64,000 nucleotides of DNA from Pseudomonas entomophila (GTDB lineage: Bacteria; Pseudomonadota; Gammaproteobacteria; Pseudomonadales; Pseudomonadaceae). Positions 8,216 to 17,192 of this stretch are shown one piece after another (positions within the stretch are counted from its first letter, which is position 1; each line of letters starts with the position of its first letter). The notes under the pieces are model-generated. The model was not told the origin of the DNA. It did no database searches and was given only the letters and a program-made list of their open reading frames with translations. A program made the position numbers and the translations under genes. The DNA is taken from positions 372,001 to 436,000 of the forward strand of contig NZ_CP063832.1 in the NCBI RefSeq assembly GCF_023277925.1. Reading direction: 5' to 3'.

Positions 8216-9187
8216 ATGCAAATTGCCCTGGCCCCGATGGAGGGGCTGGTCGACAACATCCTGCGCGACGTCCTGACCCGGGTGGGGGGCATCGACTGGT
8301 GCGTCACCGAGTTCATCCGCGTCTGCGACCGCCTGTTGCCGGAATCTTCGTTCGACAAGCTCGCACCGGAGCTGCGTCGCGGTGCGCGCACGGCGGCAGG
8401 CGTGCCAATGCGTGTGCAATTGCTCGGTTCGGACCCGGTATGCCTGGCCGAGAACGCTGTGCGGGCCTGCGAACTGGGTGCGCCGGTGATCGACCTGAAC
8501 TTCGGCTGCCCGGCCAAGACCGTGAACAAGTCCAGGGGTGGGGCGGTGCTGCTCAAGGAGCCGGAACTGCTGCACGCCATCGTGCGCGAAGTAAGGCGGC
8601 AGGTGCCGGCGCACATTCCGGTGACCGCCAAGATGCGCCTGGGCTTCGACAGTCCGGATGGCGCCCTGGACTGCGCCAGGGCGTTGGCCGAGGGCGGTGC
8701 CGAGCATCTTGTGGTGCATGCGCGGACCAAGGTCGAGGGCTACAAGCCGCCGGCGCACTGGGAGTGGGTGGCGCGGGTGCAGGACGTAGTCAAGGTGCCC
8801 GTGTTCGCCAATGGTGAGATCTGGACCGTGGATGACTGGCGGCGCTGCCGTGAGGTCAGCGGTGCCACGGACATCATGCTGGGGCGCGGGTTGGTTTCCC
8901 GGCCGGACCTGGCCTTGCAGATTGCGGCGGCCCGTGATGGCGTGGAGTACCAGCCAATGGCCTGGAACGATCTGTTGCCGCTGTTGCGCGAGTTCTGGCG
9001 CCAGGCCCAGGACAAGCTGTCGCCGCGTTATGCACCTGGGCGGATGAAGCAGTGGCTGGCCATGTTGACGCGTAGTTACCCCGAGGCGGTGGTGCTGTTC
9101 GCCGAACTGCGTCGCGAGGAGGATTGCCAGCGGATCAGTCGATTGTTCGACGGTGCGTTGCCGGTGCTTGAGGAGTGTGTCGCCTGA
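8216..9187 (+). CDS. dusC: tRNA-dihydrouridine(16) synthase
   Basis: 323 residues. An FMN-dependent TIM-barrel enzyme that reduces U16 in the D-loop of tRNAs. Signatures: N-terminal [17 protein letters not shown] (FMN-binding AP-MEG), the active-site Cys in [16 protein letters not shown] at about residue 100, and [10 protein letters not shown]. The N-terminal [12 protein letters not shown] and VTEFIRV are characteristic of the DusC branch rather than DusA or DusB. A -10-like TAGACT lies shortly upstream (about 8182), so it probably has its own promoter. Confidence 0.93.
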   Translation: MQIALAPMEGLVDNILRDVLTRVGGIDWCVTEFIRVCDRLLPESSFDKLAPELRRGARTAAGVPMRVQLLGSDPVCLAENAVRACELGAPVIDLNFGCPAKTVNKSRGGAVLLKEPELLHAIVREVRRQVPAHIPVTAKMRLGFDSPDGALDCARALAEGGAEHLVVHARTKVEGYKPPAHWEWVARVQDVVKVPVFANGEIWTVDDWRRCREVSGATDIMLGRGLVSRPDLALQIAAARDGVEYQPMAWNDLLPLLREFWRQAQDKLSPRYAPGRMKQWLAMLTRSYPEAVVLFAELRREEDCQRISRLFDGALPVLEECVA

Positions 9188-9229
9188 ACGGTTCGCATGG
9201 CGAGCCATGCAAAAATCTTTCTACCGCCC

Positions 9230-9255
9230 CTTGAAAGCCCATGGCCCGGCCATAT
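9230..9255 (+). promoter_or_regulatory. Sigma32 (RpoH) heat-shock promoter
   Basis: CTTGAAA at 9230-9236, 13 nt, then CCATAT at 9250-9255, matching the RpoH pattern CTTGAA-N(11-16)-CCCATNT well. It lies about 65 nt in front of the Hsp20 start. Confidence 0.8.
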
Positions 9256-9261
9256 CTCTTG

Positions 9262-9323
9262 AGTACGCGATGCCGAAGTCGGGTCGCGTAGTGACTTAAC
9301 TTGCTGAATCTCAGGAGTTCATG
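9262..9323 (+). ncRNA. ROSE-like RNA thermometer in the Hsp20 5' leader
   Basis: Two hairpins. The first pairs TACGCGA (9264-9270) with TCGCGTA (9284-9290) around a CCGA/TCGG core. The second, 9300-9317, is CTTGCTGA-ATC-TCAGGAG: it buries the AGGAG ribosome site against CTTGCT with one unpaired G, the diagnostic bulged-G arrangement of ROSE elements (anti-SD core U(U/C)GCU). It should melt at heat-shock temperature and release translation. Confidence 0.85.
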
Positions 9324-9773
9324 ACCATGACTACCGCTTTCTCTCTCGCACCGCTTTTCCGCAATTCCGTGGGTTTCGACCGTTTCAACGACCTGTTCGA
9401 AGCCGCCGCCCGTAACGAGGCCGGTAGCAGCTACCCGCCCTACAACGTGGAAAAGCACGGTGAAGACCACTATCGTATCGTGGTTGCCGCAGCCGGCTTC
9501 CAGGAGCAAGACCTCGACCTGCAGGTCGAGAAAGGCGTTTTGACCGTGATCGGCGGCAAGCGTGAAAACAACGGCGCGGCAGGGGTCACTTACCTGCACC
9601 AGGGCATCGCCCAGCGCGCCTTCAAGCTGTCGTTCCGGTTGGCTGACCATATCGAGGTCAAGGGCGCGGGCCTGGCCAACGGCTTGCTCAGCATCGAGCT
9701 GCTGCGTGTGGTGCCGGAAGAGGCCAAGGCCAAGCGCATCCCGATCAATGGCGACAAGCCAGCGCTGAACTGA
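9321..9773 (+). CDS. ibpA: Small heat-shock protein, Hsp20/IbpA type
   Basis: 150 residues: N-terminal arm MTTAFSLAPLFRNSVGFDRF, then an alpha-crystallin domain (about residues 35-130) with YPPYNVEKHGEDHYRIVVAAAGF and ANGLLSIELLRVVPEEAKAK. It is an ATP-independent holdase that binds unfolding proteins for DnaK/ClpB. An alternative ATG two codons in is possible; the AGGAG site at 9313-9317 fits 9321 best. Expression looks doubly heat-controlled, by an RpoH promoter and a ROSE leader. A strong terminator follows. Confidence 0.95.
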   Translation: MTMTTAFSLAPLFRNSVGFDRFNDLFEAAARNEAGSSYPPYNVEKHGEDHYRIVVAAAGFQEQDLDLQVEKGVLTVIGGKRENNGAAGVTYLHQGIAQRAFKLSFRLADHIEVKGAGLANGLLSIELLRVVPEEAKAKRIPINGDKPALN

Positions 9774-9793
9774 GTTCGACGGCATGAAAGCAA

Positions 9794-9816
9794 GGGCACC
9801 TTCGGGTGCCCTTTTT
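9794..9816 (+). terminator. Intrinsic terminator of ibpA
   Basis: GGGCACC-TTCG-GGTGCCC then TTTTT: a UUCG tetraloop with a 7-bp perfect stem. Confidence 0.92.
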
Positions 9817-9845
9817 GTATTTGCGCGACCCTGCTGTCCTCTGTA

Positions 9846-11279
9846 ATCGGATGGACTCGCCCCCGCCGAGGCATCACAGTGCCACGGTGGCGTTCTAAAA
9901 AGCCAACGGCAGCGAGGGCGAGACCATGAGCAAGCATAGGACGAAGCGCAATTCCCTGTCTTCCAACGATGTAACGCTTTGCCAACATCTGTCAGTCGAC
10001 CTGGCCAAGCAAGTCTTTCAGGTGGCCGGAGATGACGGTTCCGGGCGCGTCATCTACGAAGATCGAATCAAATCCCGTGAAGCCTTTCATGCGTTCCTGA
10101 CCAGGCTGCCACCCACCGTGACGGTCCTGATGGAAAGTGGCCCCGGCGCTCAAGCATGGGGGCGTTTGCTACAGGCGCAGGGAACGCCAGTCCGCATCCT
10201 GCCCGCGCAGCGAGTGGCGGAGCACCGCAGTGGTGCCAAGAACGATCGTAACGACGCCCATGCCATCTTGCGCGCAGGCCGGGATACCAGCATTGCTGCG
10301 GTGCCGATCAAGAGCACTGCCGCTTTGGCGATTCAAGCCTTACACCGCGCCCGCAGAGGCTATGTCAGGCGCCACACCGCGCTAGGCAACCAGATCCGCG
10401 GCCTGTTACTGGAACAGGGCGTCGCCCTGGCGCAAGGCGATTTAGCCGTCAGCCACGGTGTACCGCGCATTCTTGAAGATACGACTCAACCATTGCCAGA
10501 TCTGCTGCGTGAATTGCTCGATGAACTGCTCGCCGAATGGCGCTATCTGAGTGAGCGTATCGCCATCCTGACAGGACGGCTCGAAACAGCGGCGCAGGCC
10601 GACAAGGTCGCATGCCGCCTGATGACGATACGCGGTGTCGGCCCGATCATCGCCACAGCGATGCTGGCCAAGCAGCCTGAACCCTCGCGTTTCCCCAATG
10701 CTCGACAGTTTGCCGCTTACTTTGGCCTGGTGCCCGACCAGCACAGCAGTGGAAAGAAGGTCAGGCTAGGCAAGATGAGCAAGCGAGGTGACGGCTACCT
10801 GCGCAGCATGATGATCCAGGGTGCGCACGCGGTTCTTAGCCATTTGAAGCCTGATTCCGATCAGCCAGACGATCGCCGCCTCTTGCGATGGTTAACTCGA
10901 CTTGGTCGCAAGGAGGCGGCGATCAGACTGGCTAATCGAAATCTGCGCATCATCTGGGTGCTGCTACAAGGTGAGCAGGTCTACCAACGCCAACCGAACG
11001 ATCGTCAGGAGCCCGCCATGAGCCACTGACTTACGGTGTTACGCCACCGGGGTGCCGAGCGCCCCAGCCCCTGCTAGTGAACATCGACCCTAGGTAAGAC
11101 CGTCGCGGATTAATGCCTACGCTCCTACCGGCCCAAGAGGCCTAAATGTAATGGGCATGCTGCGAGCTCACCCCGATGTTGGCCAGAAGCACCAAGCTTC
11201 CTCGAATAGGCCTGATACATAGATGCAACCGGGTAACCTTGTTCGAAAAGCAGGTAGACAATGTAGGCGAGTCCATACA
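9846..11279 (+). mobile_element. IS110-family (IS1111-like) insertion sequence in a REP
   Basis: About 1.43 kb. Subterminal inverted repeats ATGGACTCGCC (9851-9861) and GGCGAGTCCAT (11266-11276), a few bases in from the ends, are the layout of the IS1111 branch. A second inverted pair, CGGTGGCGT (9885-9893) and ACGCCACCG (11041-11049), lies further in. The left flank ends CCTCTGTA and the right flank begins TAGGAGCGGCTTCAGCCGCG; joined they restore the REP sequence seen intact at 26624-26652. The exact ends are ambiguous by the shared TA. Confidence 0.85.
9926..11029 (+). CDS. IS110-family DEDD transposase
   Basis: 367 residues, intact. The N-terminal RuvC-like DEDD catalytic set is visible: D25 in LSVDLAKQ, E70 in LMESGPG, and D107/D110 in KNDRNDAHAI. 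The C-terminal Transposase_20 domain contains TIRGVGPIIATAML, FAAYFGLVPDQHSSG and RGDGYLRSMMIQGAH. The gene sits inside an element with inverted subterminal repeats. Some IS110 relatives use an RNA guide encoded in the untranslated ends, which fits the 250-nt non-coding stretch after this gene. No frameshift or internal stop, so it is potentially active. Confidence 0.95.
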   Translation: MSKHRTKRNSLSSNDVTLCQHLSVDLAKQVFQVAGDDGSGRVIYEDRIKSREAFHAFLTRLPPTVTVLMESGPGAQAWGRLLQAQGTPVRILPAQRVAEHRSGAKNDRNDAHAILRAGRDTSIAAVPIKSTAALAIQALHRARRGYVRRHTALGNQIRGLLLEQGVALAQGDLAVSHGVPRILEDTTQPLPDLLRELLDELLAEWRYLSERIAILTGRLETAAQADKVACRLMTIRGVGPIIATAMLAKQPEPSRFPNARQFAAYFGLVPDQHSSGKKVRLGKMSKRGDGYLRSMMIQGAHAVLSHLKPDSDQPDDRRLLRWLTRLGRKEAAIRLANRNLRIIWVLLQGEQVYQRQPNDRQEPAMSH

Positions 11280-11280
11280 T

Positions 11281-11359
11281 AGGAGCGGCTTCAGCCGCGA
11301 TGCAGGCGCCGCGGCCCTGGCACCCGCTTGCGCAGGTGATCGCGGCTGAAGCCGCTCCT
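11281..11359. repeat. Paired REP hairpin interrupted at its edge by the IS
   Basis: Perfect 21-bp arms: AGGAGCGGCTTCAGCCGCGA plus T at 11281-11301, and the complement at 11339-11359, separated by about 37 nt. It directly abuts the right end of the IS110-type element and is the element's target. Confidence 0.85.
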
Positions 11360-11391
11360 GCAGCGCGTGGTGCAGAGCTTCTGAAAGCATT

Positions 11392-14300
11392 TCAGTAGTC
11401 CGCCGGCGCCTCCAGCAGCATCTGGCGAAACTCCGTCAGCGGCAGCGGTCGGCTGTGCAAGTAGCCCTGGTACAGGTGGCAACCCAGCCGTTCCAGGAAC
11501 TCCAGCTGTTCGGTCAGTTCTACTCCCTCGGCGATCACCGCCAGTTCGAGGCTGCGTGCCATGGCCACGATGGCCCGGACGATTTCGGCGTCGTTGGGGT
11601 CGACCGGCGCATCGCGCACGAACGTCTGGTCGATCTTCAGCGCATCCACCGGCAGGCGCTTGAGGTAGGTAAGCGAGGAATAGCCGGTACCAAAGTCATC
11701 CATGGCGAAACTCACGCCGACGCGCTTGAGCTCGCGCATCTTGCTGATGGTGTCCTCGAGGTTCTGGATGACGATGCCTTCAGTGATTTCCAGGGTGAGC
11801 ATGCGCCGCGGCAGGCGATAGTCGTCGAGGCTGCGCAACACCCGCTCGACGAAGTCGTTCTGGCGAAACTGCCGGGGGCTGATATTGACGCACAGGCTGA
11901 AGTCGTCGGCGTCGATGAGGTTGTCTTCGAGCATGCGGGCGCAGGCGTCGCAGGCTTCGTCAAGGATCCAGCTGCCCACTTCGAGGATCAGGCCGCTCTC
12001 CTCAAGCACCTGGATGAACTGTGCCGGCGGTTGTTGACCCAGCTGCGGGTGATGCCAGCGCAGCAGTACTTCGGCGCCGACGATGCGGTTGTCGCGGGCG
12101 TCGACCTGGGGTTGGAAGTGCAGGGCCAGTTCGCCTCGGGCCAGGGCCAGGCGCAGGTCGTTCTCCATGCGCAGGCGTTCGCTGGCGGCCTTCTGCATGG
12201 TGCTGTGGAACAGTTGGGTGGTGTTGCGCCCGGAATCCTTGGCCCGATACAGGGCGATATCGGCGCGCTTGAGCAGGTCGGCGGGGGTCGCGCCGTGGTC
12301 GGGGATCAGCGCCACGCCGATACTGGGCGTCACTTGCAGGCGCTGCCCGTCCAGCGACATGGGTTCGGCCAGCAGCTCGCGCAGGGTGTCGGCCAGCTCG
12401 CGCACCTTGCTTTCGACCAGCTCGCGGCTGCCCTCCAGGCCACTGAGCAGTACCACGAACTCGTCGCCGCCCAGGCGCGCCACGGTGTCTTCCAGGCGCA
12501 CGCTGGCCTCCAGGCGGGCGGTGATGATCTTCAGCACGGTGTCGCCCACCGGGTGGCCAAGCGAGTCGTTGATGTGCTTGAAGTGGTCGAGGTCGAGGAA
12601 CAGCAGGGCGCCGCGCAGGTTGTGGCGCTTGAGCAGGGCGATCTGCTGGCTCAGGCGGTCCATCAGTAGCGCCCGGTTGGGCAGGTTGGTCAGCGGGTCG
12701 TGGTAGGCCAGGTGACGGATCTGCGCCTGGGCGTTCTTCAGCAGGCTGACATCGCGGGCGGTGAGCAGCAGGCAGTCGGTCTCGTTGAGGCTGATCGGCT
12801 CCACCGACACCTCGACGGTGAGGATGTCGCCGCGCTTGTTGCGCCCGAGCATTTCACGATGATGCACCCGGCCACGCTCGCGCAACTCGTTGAGCAGGGC
12901 CGCGCGCTGCTTGTCGTCGGCCCAGATGCCGATGTCGTAGACGCTGCGCCCCACCACCTCGGCGGCACTGTAGCCGGTCAGGCGGCAGAAGCCGTCGTTG
13001 ACTTCCAGGTAGCAGCCGCTCTGGCGCTCGGTGATGATGATGGCGTCGGGGCTGGAGTGAAAGGCCTTGGCGAACTTCTCTTCGCTGGCTTTCAGTGCTG
13101 CTTCGGCGCGTTGCTGCTGGGTGATGTCACGCAGCGTGGTGACGCTGCAGGGCTGGTTGTCGACGCTGATCAGGCGACTGGAAATCACGCAGGTCAGCGG
13201 TGTGCCATTGCGGTGATTGACCCCGACCGCGACGTTGCTCAGGGCCTGGTCACGGATGACTCGCTCGATGCGCTGGGCGCGTTCCGACGACTCGGCCCAT
13301 AGGCCGAGCTCTTCGGCGGTGCGGCCGATGACCTGATCGGTTTGCCAGCCGAAGGTCTGGCTGAAGGCCGGGTTGATCTCGATGAACTGGCCAGTGTCCT
13401 GGCGGGTCACGCAGATCGGGTCGGGGCTGACTTGGAACAGGCTGGCGAATTTCTCTTCGGAGGCGCTCAGGCGCTGTTCGCGTTCCACCTGGTCGGTGAT
13501 GTCGAGCAGGGTGCCCGCCATGCGCAGTGGGTTGCCCTGCTCGTCGCGGTACAGCCGTGCGCGGCTTTCGATAAAGCGTGTGGTGCCGTTTTCCAGCTGC
13601 ACCTGGTAAGTGATCTGGTAGTTGCCGGCCGGGCCCTCGCGCAGGCTGCGGTAGGCCTGGCGCATGACATTGCGCTCGTCTTCGGGCACGCCCTCGAAGA
13701 AGGCGTCGAAAGATTCGTGGAAGGGCACCGGGGCCAACCCGTGCAATTGCGCGGCGCGGGCCGAGCCATAGAGCATGCCGCTGGGGATGTGCCAGTCCCA
13801 GGTACCCAGCTGCGCCGAATCCAGGGCCAGGTCGAGGCGCTCCTGGCTATCCTTGAGTGCTTGTTCGGCGCGTTTGCGCTCGGTGGTGTCGACGAAGGTG
13901 CTGATCAGGAAGGTGACGCCTTCCAGTTCGATGCCCTGGGTGCACAGGATGCCGTCGTGGACCTTGCCGCTGGTGGCGCGGAACTGCACCTCCATGATCA
14001 GCGGCCCGCTGCCGGCGCGGGTGGCCTCCAGCACCTGGAAGCGTTGCTCGGGGTTGACCCACAGGCCCAGCTCCAGGCTGGTCTTGCCCACCACTTGCGC
14101 ACCCGGCCAGCCGAACATGTGCTCGAAATGCTGGTTGACCTCGAAGATCATGCCGTCCTGCCGGCGGGTGAGCAGGATGGCGTTGGGGCTGAGGTGGAAG
14201 AGGGTGGCGAAACGCTTTTCCGAGTTGATCAGCGCGGTTTCCCGCTCCCGCTGCCGGCTGATCTCGCGAATCACCCCGATCATCTGCGGGTGGCCGTTGG

Positions 14301-14688
14301 CGTCATGGGTCAGGCTACCGTTGATCTCCAGCCAGTGCACGCTGCCGTCGGCCCAGCGGATGCGGTGGCGCATGGCCTGCTCGACCGGTTCGCCATTGAC
14401 CACCGCCTGGAAGGCCTGGCGAGTGCGGGCGCGGTCCTCTTCCGGCAGCAGGTCGAGGTAGTCGATGTCGGCGGGCAGAGGGCGCTGCGGGTCGAAGCCG
14501 AACAATGCCTGGGTACCCCGCGACCAACTGACCCGGCCGCTGTCGATGTCCCACAACCAGGCGCCCAGGCGCGCGCCATTGAGGGCGGCCAGCAGTTGCG
14601 GCGCGTTCTGCCAGGCCTGTTCCGACTCCTGGGGATCGGCGGCGGGGATGCGTGGCAGACGCGGAAAGCGATTTGCTGATTTGGGCAT
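11392..14688 (-). CDS. Multi-PAS GGDEF/EAL cyclic-di-GMP enzyme
   Basis: 1098 residues from the start at 14688 (MPKSANRF, ribosome site AAAGG). An in-frame start at 14766 would overlap the LysR gene and adds 26 unlikely residues. In order: five PAS domains (for example GAWLWDIDSGRVSWS, LFHLSPNAILLTRR, LDSAQLGTWDWH, LFQVSPDPICVTR, AFHSSPDAIIITER), a GGDEF domain with intact RLGGDEF and an upstream RLED inhibitory site, then an EAL domain with AEVLLRWHHP, DDFGTGYSSL and DALKIDQTF. Both domains keep their key residues; EAL reads EVL, a tolerated variant. No transmembrane segment, so it is a cytoplasmic sensor. Whether synthase or phosphodiesterase activity dominates cannot be told. Confidence 0.92.
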   Translation of the reverse strand: MPKSANRFPRLPRIPAADPQESEQAWQNAPQLLAALNGARLGAWLWDIDSGRVSWSRGTQALFGFDPQRPLPADIDYLDLLPEEDRARTRQAFQAVVNGEPVEQAMRHRIRWADGSVHWLEINGSLTHDANGHPQMIGVIREISRQRERETALINSEKRFATLFHLSPNAILLTRRQDGMIFEVNQHFEHMFGWPGAQVVGKTSLELGLWVNPEQRFQVLEATRAGSGPLIMEVQFRATSGKVHDGILCTQGIELEGVTFLISTFVDTTERKRAEQALKDSQERLDLALDSAQLGTWDWHIPSGMLYGSARAAQLHGLAPVPFHESFDAFFEGVPEDERNVMRQAYRSLREGPAGNYQITYQVQLENGTTRFIESRARLYRDEQGNPLRMAGTLLDITDQVEREQRLSASEEKFASLFQVSPDPICVTRQDTGQFIEINPAFSQTFGWQTDQVIGRTAEELGLWAESSERAQRIERVIRDQALSNVAVGVNHRNGTPLTCVISSRLISVDNQPCSVTTLRDITQQQRAEAALKASEEKFAKAFHSSPDAIIITERQSGCYLEVNDGFCRLTGYSAAEVVGRSVYDIGIWADDKQRAALLNELRERGRVHHREMLGRNKRGDILTVEVSVEPISLNETDCLLLTARDVSLLKNAQAQIRHLAYHDPLTNLPNRALLMDRLSQQIALLKRHNLRGALLFLDLDHFKHINDSLGHPVGDTVLKIITARLEASVRLEDTVARLGGDEFVVLLSGLEGSRELVESKVRELADTLRELLAEPMSLDGQRLQVTPSIGVALIPDHGATPADLLKRADIALYRAKDSGRNTTQLFHSTMQKAASERLRMENDLRLALARGELALHFQPQVDARDNRIVGAEVLLRWHHPQLGQQPPAQFIQVLEESGLILEVGSWILDEACDACARMLEDNLIDADDFSLCVNISPRQFRQNDFVERVLRSLDDYRLPRRMLTLEITEGIVIQNLEDTISKMRELKRVGVSFAMDDFGTGYSSLTYLKRLPVDALKIDQTFVRDAPVDPNDAEIVRAIVAMARSLELAVIAEGVELTEQLEFLERLGCHLYQGYLHSRPLPLTEFRQMLLEAPADY

Positions 14689-14749
14689 CGGTACCAGACC
14701 TTTGGCGAAAAACGCGTCCTTGTGGATGTAACGCCGTGCAGACGACCGG

Positions 14750-15628
14750 TCAGGAGGACCCGGCATGGCTGTCGAGCAGGGCCATGAAGGCTCTGGCCGC
14801 GTTCGACAGCGTGCGTTCGGTATGCAGTATGTAGCCTAGCTGGCGTGACAGCTGTATGCCGGGCAGGGCGATGGGCGCGACCTGCTCATCGAGCATAGTA
14901 CGTGGTAGCACACTCCACGCCAGGCCGATGGAAACCATCATCTTGATGGTTTCCAGGTAGTTGGTGCTCATGGCGATGTTCGGTGTCAGGCCCTGGCTTT
15001 CGAACAGGCGCTGGACAATGTGGTGGGTGAAGGTATTGCCACCGGGAAAAACCGCCGGGTGGCGGGCGACATCGGCCAGGTCGACCTGGCCATTGCTGGC
15101 TAGGGGGTGTTCCGGCGCGGCCACGAAGTCCAGGGCGTCGTCCCAGACCGGGACGGCGCGGACCAGGTGGTGAGGCTCGGGAGCGAGGGTGATCACGGCG
15201 ATTTCCGCGCGGCCATGGAGAATTTCATCATAGGCCGCTTCTGAATCGAGGAACTGGATGTCCAGCGCCACCGACGGGTACTGGCGGGTGAAGGCGCGCA
15301 GCAGCGGGGGCAGACGGTGCAGGCCTATATGGTGGCTGGTGGCCAGGGTGAGACGACCGGTTACCTCGCCGGTCAGGTTGGTCAGGGCGCGGCGGGTGTC
15401 ATCCAGTACATTGAGGATCTGGTAGGCGCGAGGCAGCAGGGCCCGGCCAGCCTCGGTCAGGGTCACCTCGCGGCCCAGGCGGTCGAACAGGCGCACGTCC
15501 AGTTGCTGTTCGAGCCCGGCGATGCGCTTGCTGATGGCCGGCTGGGTCAGGTGCAGGCGTTCGCCGGCCCCGGAAAAGCTGCCGGTTTCGGCGATGGCGA
15601 TGAAAGCGCTGAGGTTGGCGAGATCCAT
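14750..15628 (-). CDS. LysR-type regulator beside leuCD
   Basis: 292 residues. The N-terminal winged helix (residues 1-60) has the family pattern SFSGAGERLHLTQPAISKRIAGLEQQLDVRLFDR, followed by a periplasmic-binding-like effector domain with PPLLRAFTRQYPSVALD. It is divergent from leuC across a 130-bp gap that contains a T-N11-A palindrome, the usual LysR-type operator layout. It may control leuC-leuD and its own gene; a leucine-pathway effector is a guess from position. Confidence 0.92.
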   Translation of the reverse strand: MDLANLSAFIAIAETGSFSGAGERLHLTQPAISKRIAGLEQQLDVRLFDRLGREVTLTEAGRALLPRAYQILNVLDDTRRALTNLTGEVTGRLTLATSHHIGLHRLPPLLRAFTRQYPSVALDIQFLDSEAAYDEILHGRAEIAVITLAPEPHHLVRAVPVWDDALDFVAAPEHPLASNGQVDLADVARHPAVFPGGNTFTHHIVQRLFESQGLTPNIAMSTNYLETIKMMVSIGLAWSVLPRTMLDEQVAPIALPGIQLSRQLGYILHTERTLSNAARAFMALLDSHAGSS

Positions 15629-15672
15629 CTTTCGGATTCCTGATGGTTATGCAAAGCATGAAAAATATGAAT

Positions 15673-15685
15673 TTGAGTTATTCAA
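15673..15685. promoter_or_regulatory. Possible LysR-type operator
   Basis: TTGAGTTATTCAA, an interrupted palindrome of the T-N11-A class, in the divergent gap between the LysR gene and leuC. A second short palindrome, ATGCAAAGCAT, lies at 15649-15659. Confidence 0.45.
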
Positions 15686-15758
15686 TCTATCGCCATAGGA
15701 TCGTCCGTACAAGCCAAGGGGTCTTTGGCATAGAAAGACGCTGATGAGGAACAGTCTG

Positions 15759-17192
15759 ATGGCTGGCAAAACGCTCTACGACAAACTCTGGGACGCCCAT
15801 GAGGTCAAGCGCCGCGACGACGGCTCGTCCTTGATCTACATCGATCGCCACATCATCCACGAAGTGACGTCGCCCCAGGCCTTCGAAGGCCTGCGCCTGG
15901 CCAGCCGCAAGCCATGGCGCATCGACGCCAACATCGCCACCCCTGACCACAACGTGCCGACCACGCCGGAGCGCAAGGGCGGTATCGAGGCCATCGTCGA
16001 CCAGGTGTCGCGCTTGCAGGTGCAGACCCTCGATGAGAACTGTGACGAATATGGCATCGTCGAATTCAAGATGAATGACGAGCGTCAAGGCATCGTCCAC
16101 GTCATCAGCCCCGAGCAAGGCGCTACCTTGCCGGGCATGACCGTGGTCTGCGGTGACTCGCACACTTCCACCCATGGTGCCTTCGGCGCCCTGGCTCATG
16201 GCATCGGCACTTCCGAGGTCGAGCACGTGCTCGCCACCCAGTGCCTGGTGGCCAAGAAAATGAAGAACATGCTGGTGCGTGTCGAGGGTGAGCTGCCGGC
16301 CGGCGTCACCGCCAAGGATATCGTGCTTGCCGTGATCGGCAAGATCGGCACAGCGGGTGGCAATGGCCATGCCATGGAGTTTGCCGGCAGCGCCATCCGC
16401 GCATTGTCGATGGAAGGCCGCATGACCATCTGCAACATGTCCATCGAAGCTGGCGCCCGAGTGGGCCTGGTGGCGGTCGATGACACCACCGTGAACTACG
16501 TCGAAGGCCGCCCCTACGCGCCCAAGGGCGAGCAGTGGAAGCAAGCCGTCGCCAGCTGGAAGGGCCTGGTGTCCGATGCGGATGCGGTGTTCGACACCGT
16601 GGTCGAGCTGGACGCCGCGCAGATCAAGCCGCAGGTCAGCTGGGGCACTTCGCCGGAGATGGTCCTGGCCGTCGACCAGCACGTGCCGGACCCGGCCGCC
16701 GAGCCTGACCTGATCAAGCGTGGCTCGATCGAGCGCGCGCTCAAGTACATGGGGTTGGCCGCCAACCAGGCGATCACCGACATCAAGCTCGACCGCGTGT
16801 TCATCGGCTCGTGCACCAACTCGCGCATCGAAGACCTGCGCGCCGCCGCCGAGATTGCCAAGGGCCGCAAGGTCGCCGCCAATGTCAAGCAGGCGCTGGT
16901 GGTGCCGGGCTCGGGCTTGGTCAAGGCTCAGGCCGAGCGCGAAGGGTTGGACAAGATTTTCATCGAGGCCGGTTTCGAATGGCGTGAGCCGGGCTGCTCG
17001 ATGTGCCTGGCGATGAACCCGGACCGCCTGGAGAGCGGCGAGCACTGCGCGTCCACCTCCAACCGTAACTTCGAGGGCCGCCAGGGCGCCGGTGGCCGCA
17101 CCCACCTGGTCAGCCCGGCCATGGCCGCCGCTGCCGCGGTGACCGGCCATTTCATTGATGTCCGCGAGTTGATCCAAGGGAGCGCAGCATGA
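15759..17192 (+). CDS. leuC: 3-isopropylmalate dehydratase, large subunit
   Basis: 477 residues. With LeuD it isomerises 2-isopropylmalate to 3-isopropylmalate in leucine synthesis. The aconitase-type [4Fe-4S] ligands are visible: one Cys in [16 protein letters not shown] and two in [32 protein letters not shown] and NRNFEGRQG are also diagnostic. The start is set at 15759 ([16 protein letters not shown]) behind a GAGGA site; an upstream in-frame ATG at 15744 would overlap that site. It overlaps leuD by 4 bp. Confidence 0.98.
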   Translation: MAGKTLYDKLWDAHEVKRRDDGSSLIYIDRHIIHEVTSPQAFEGLRLASRKPWRIDANIATPDHNVPTTPERKGGIEAIVDQVSRLQVQTLDENCDEYGIVEFKMNDERQGIVHVISPEQGATLPGMTVVCGDSHTSTHGAFGALAHGIGTSEVEHVLATQCLVAKKMKNMLVRVEGELPAGVTAKDIVLAVIGKIGTAGGNGHAMEFAGSAIRALSMEGRMTICNMSIEAGARVGLVAVDDTTVNYVEGRPYAPKGEQWKQAVASWKGLVSDADAVFDTVVELDAAQIKPQVSWGTSPEMVLAVDQHVPDPAAEPDLIKRGSIERALKYMGLAANQAITDIKLDRVFIGSCTNSRIEDLRAAAEIAKGRKVAANVKQALVVPGSGLVKAQAEREGLDKIFIEAGFEWREPGCSMCLAMNPDRLESGEHCASTSNRNFEGRQGAGGRTHLVSPAMAAAAAVTGHFIDVRELIQGSAA

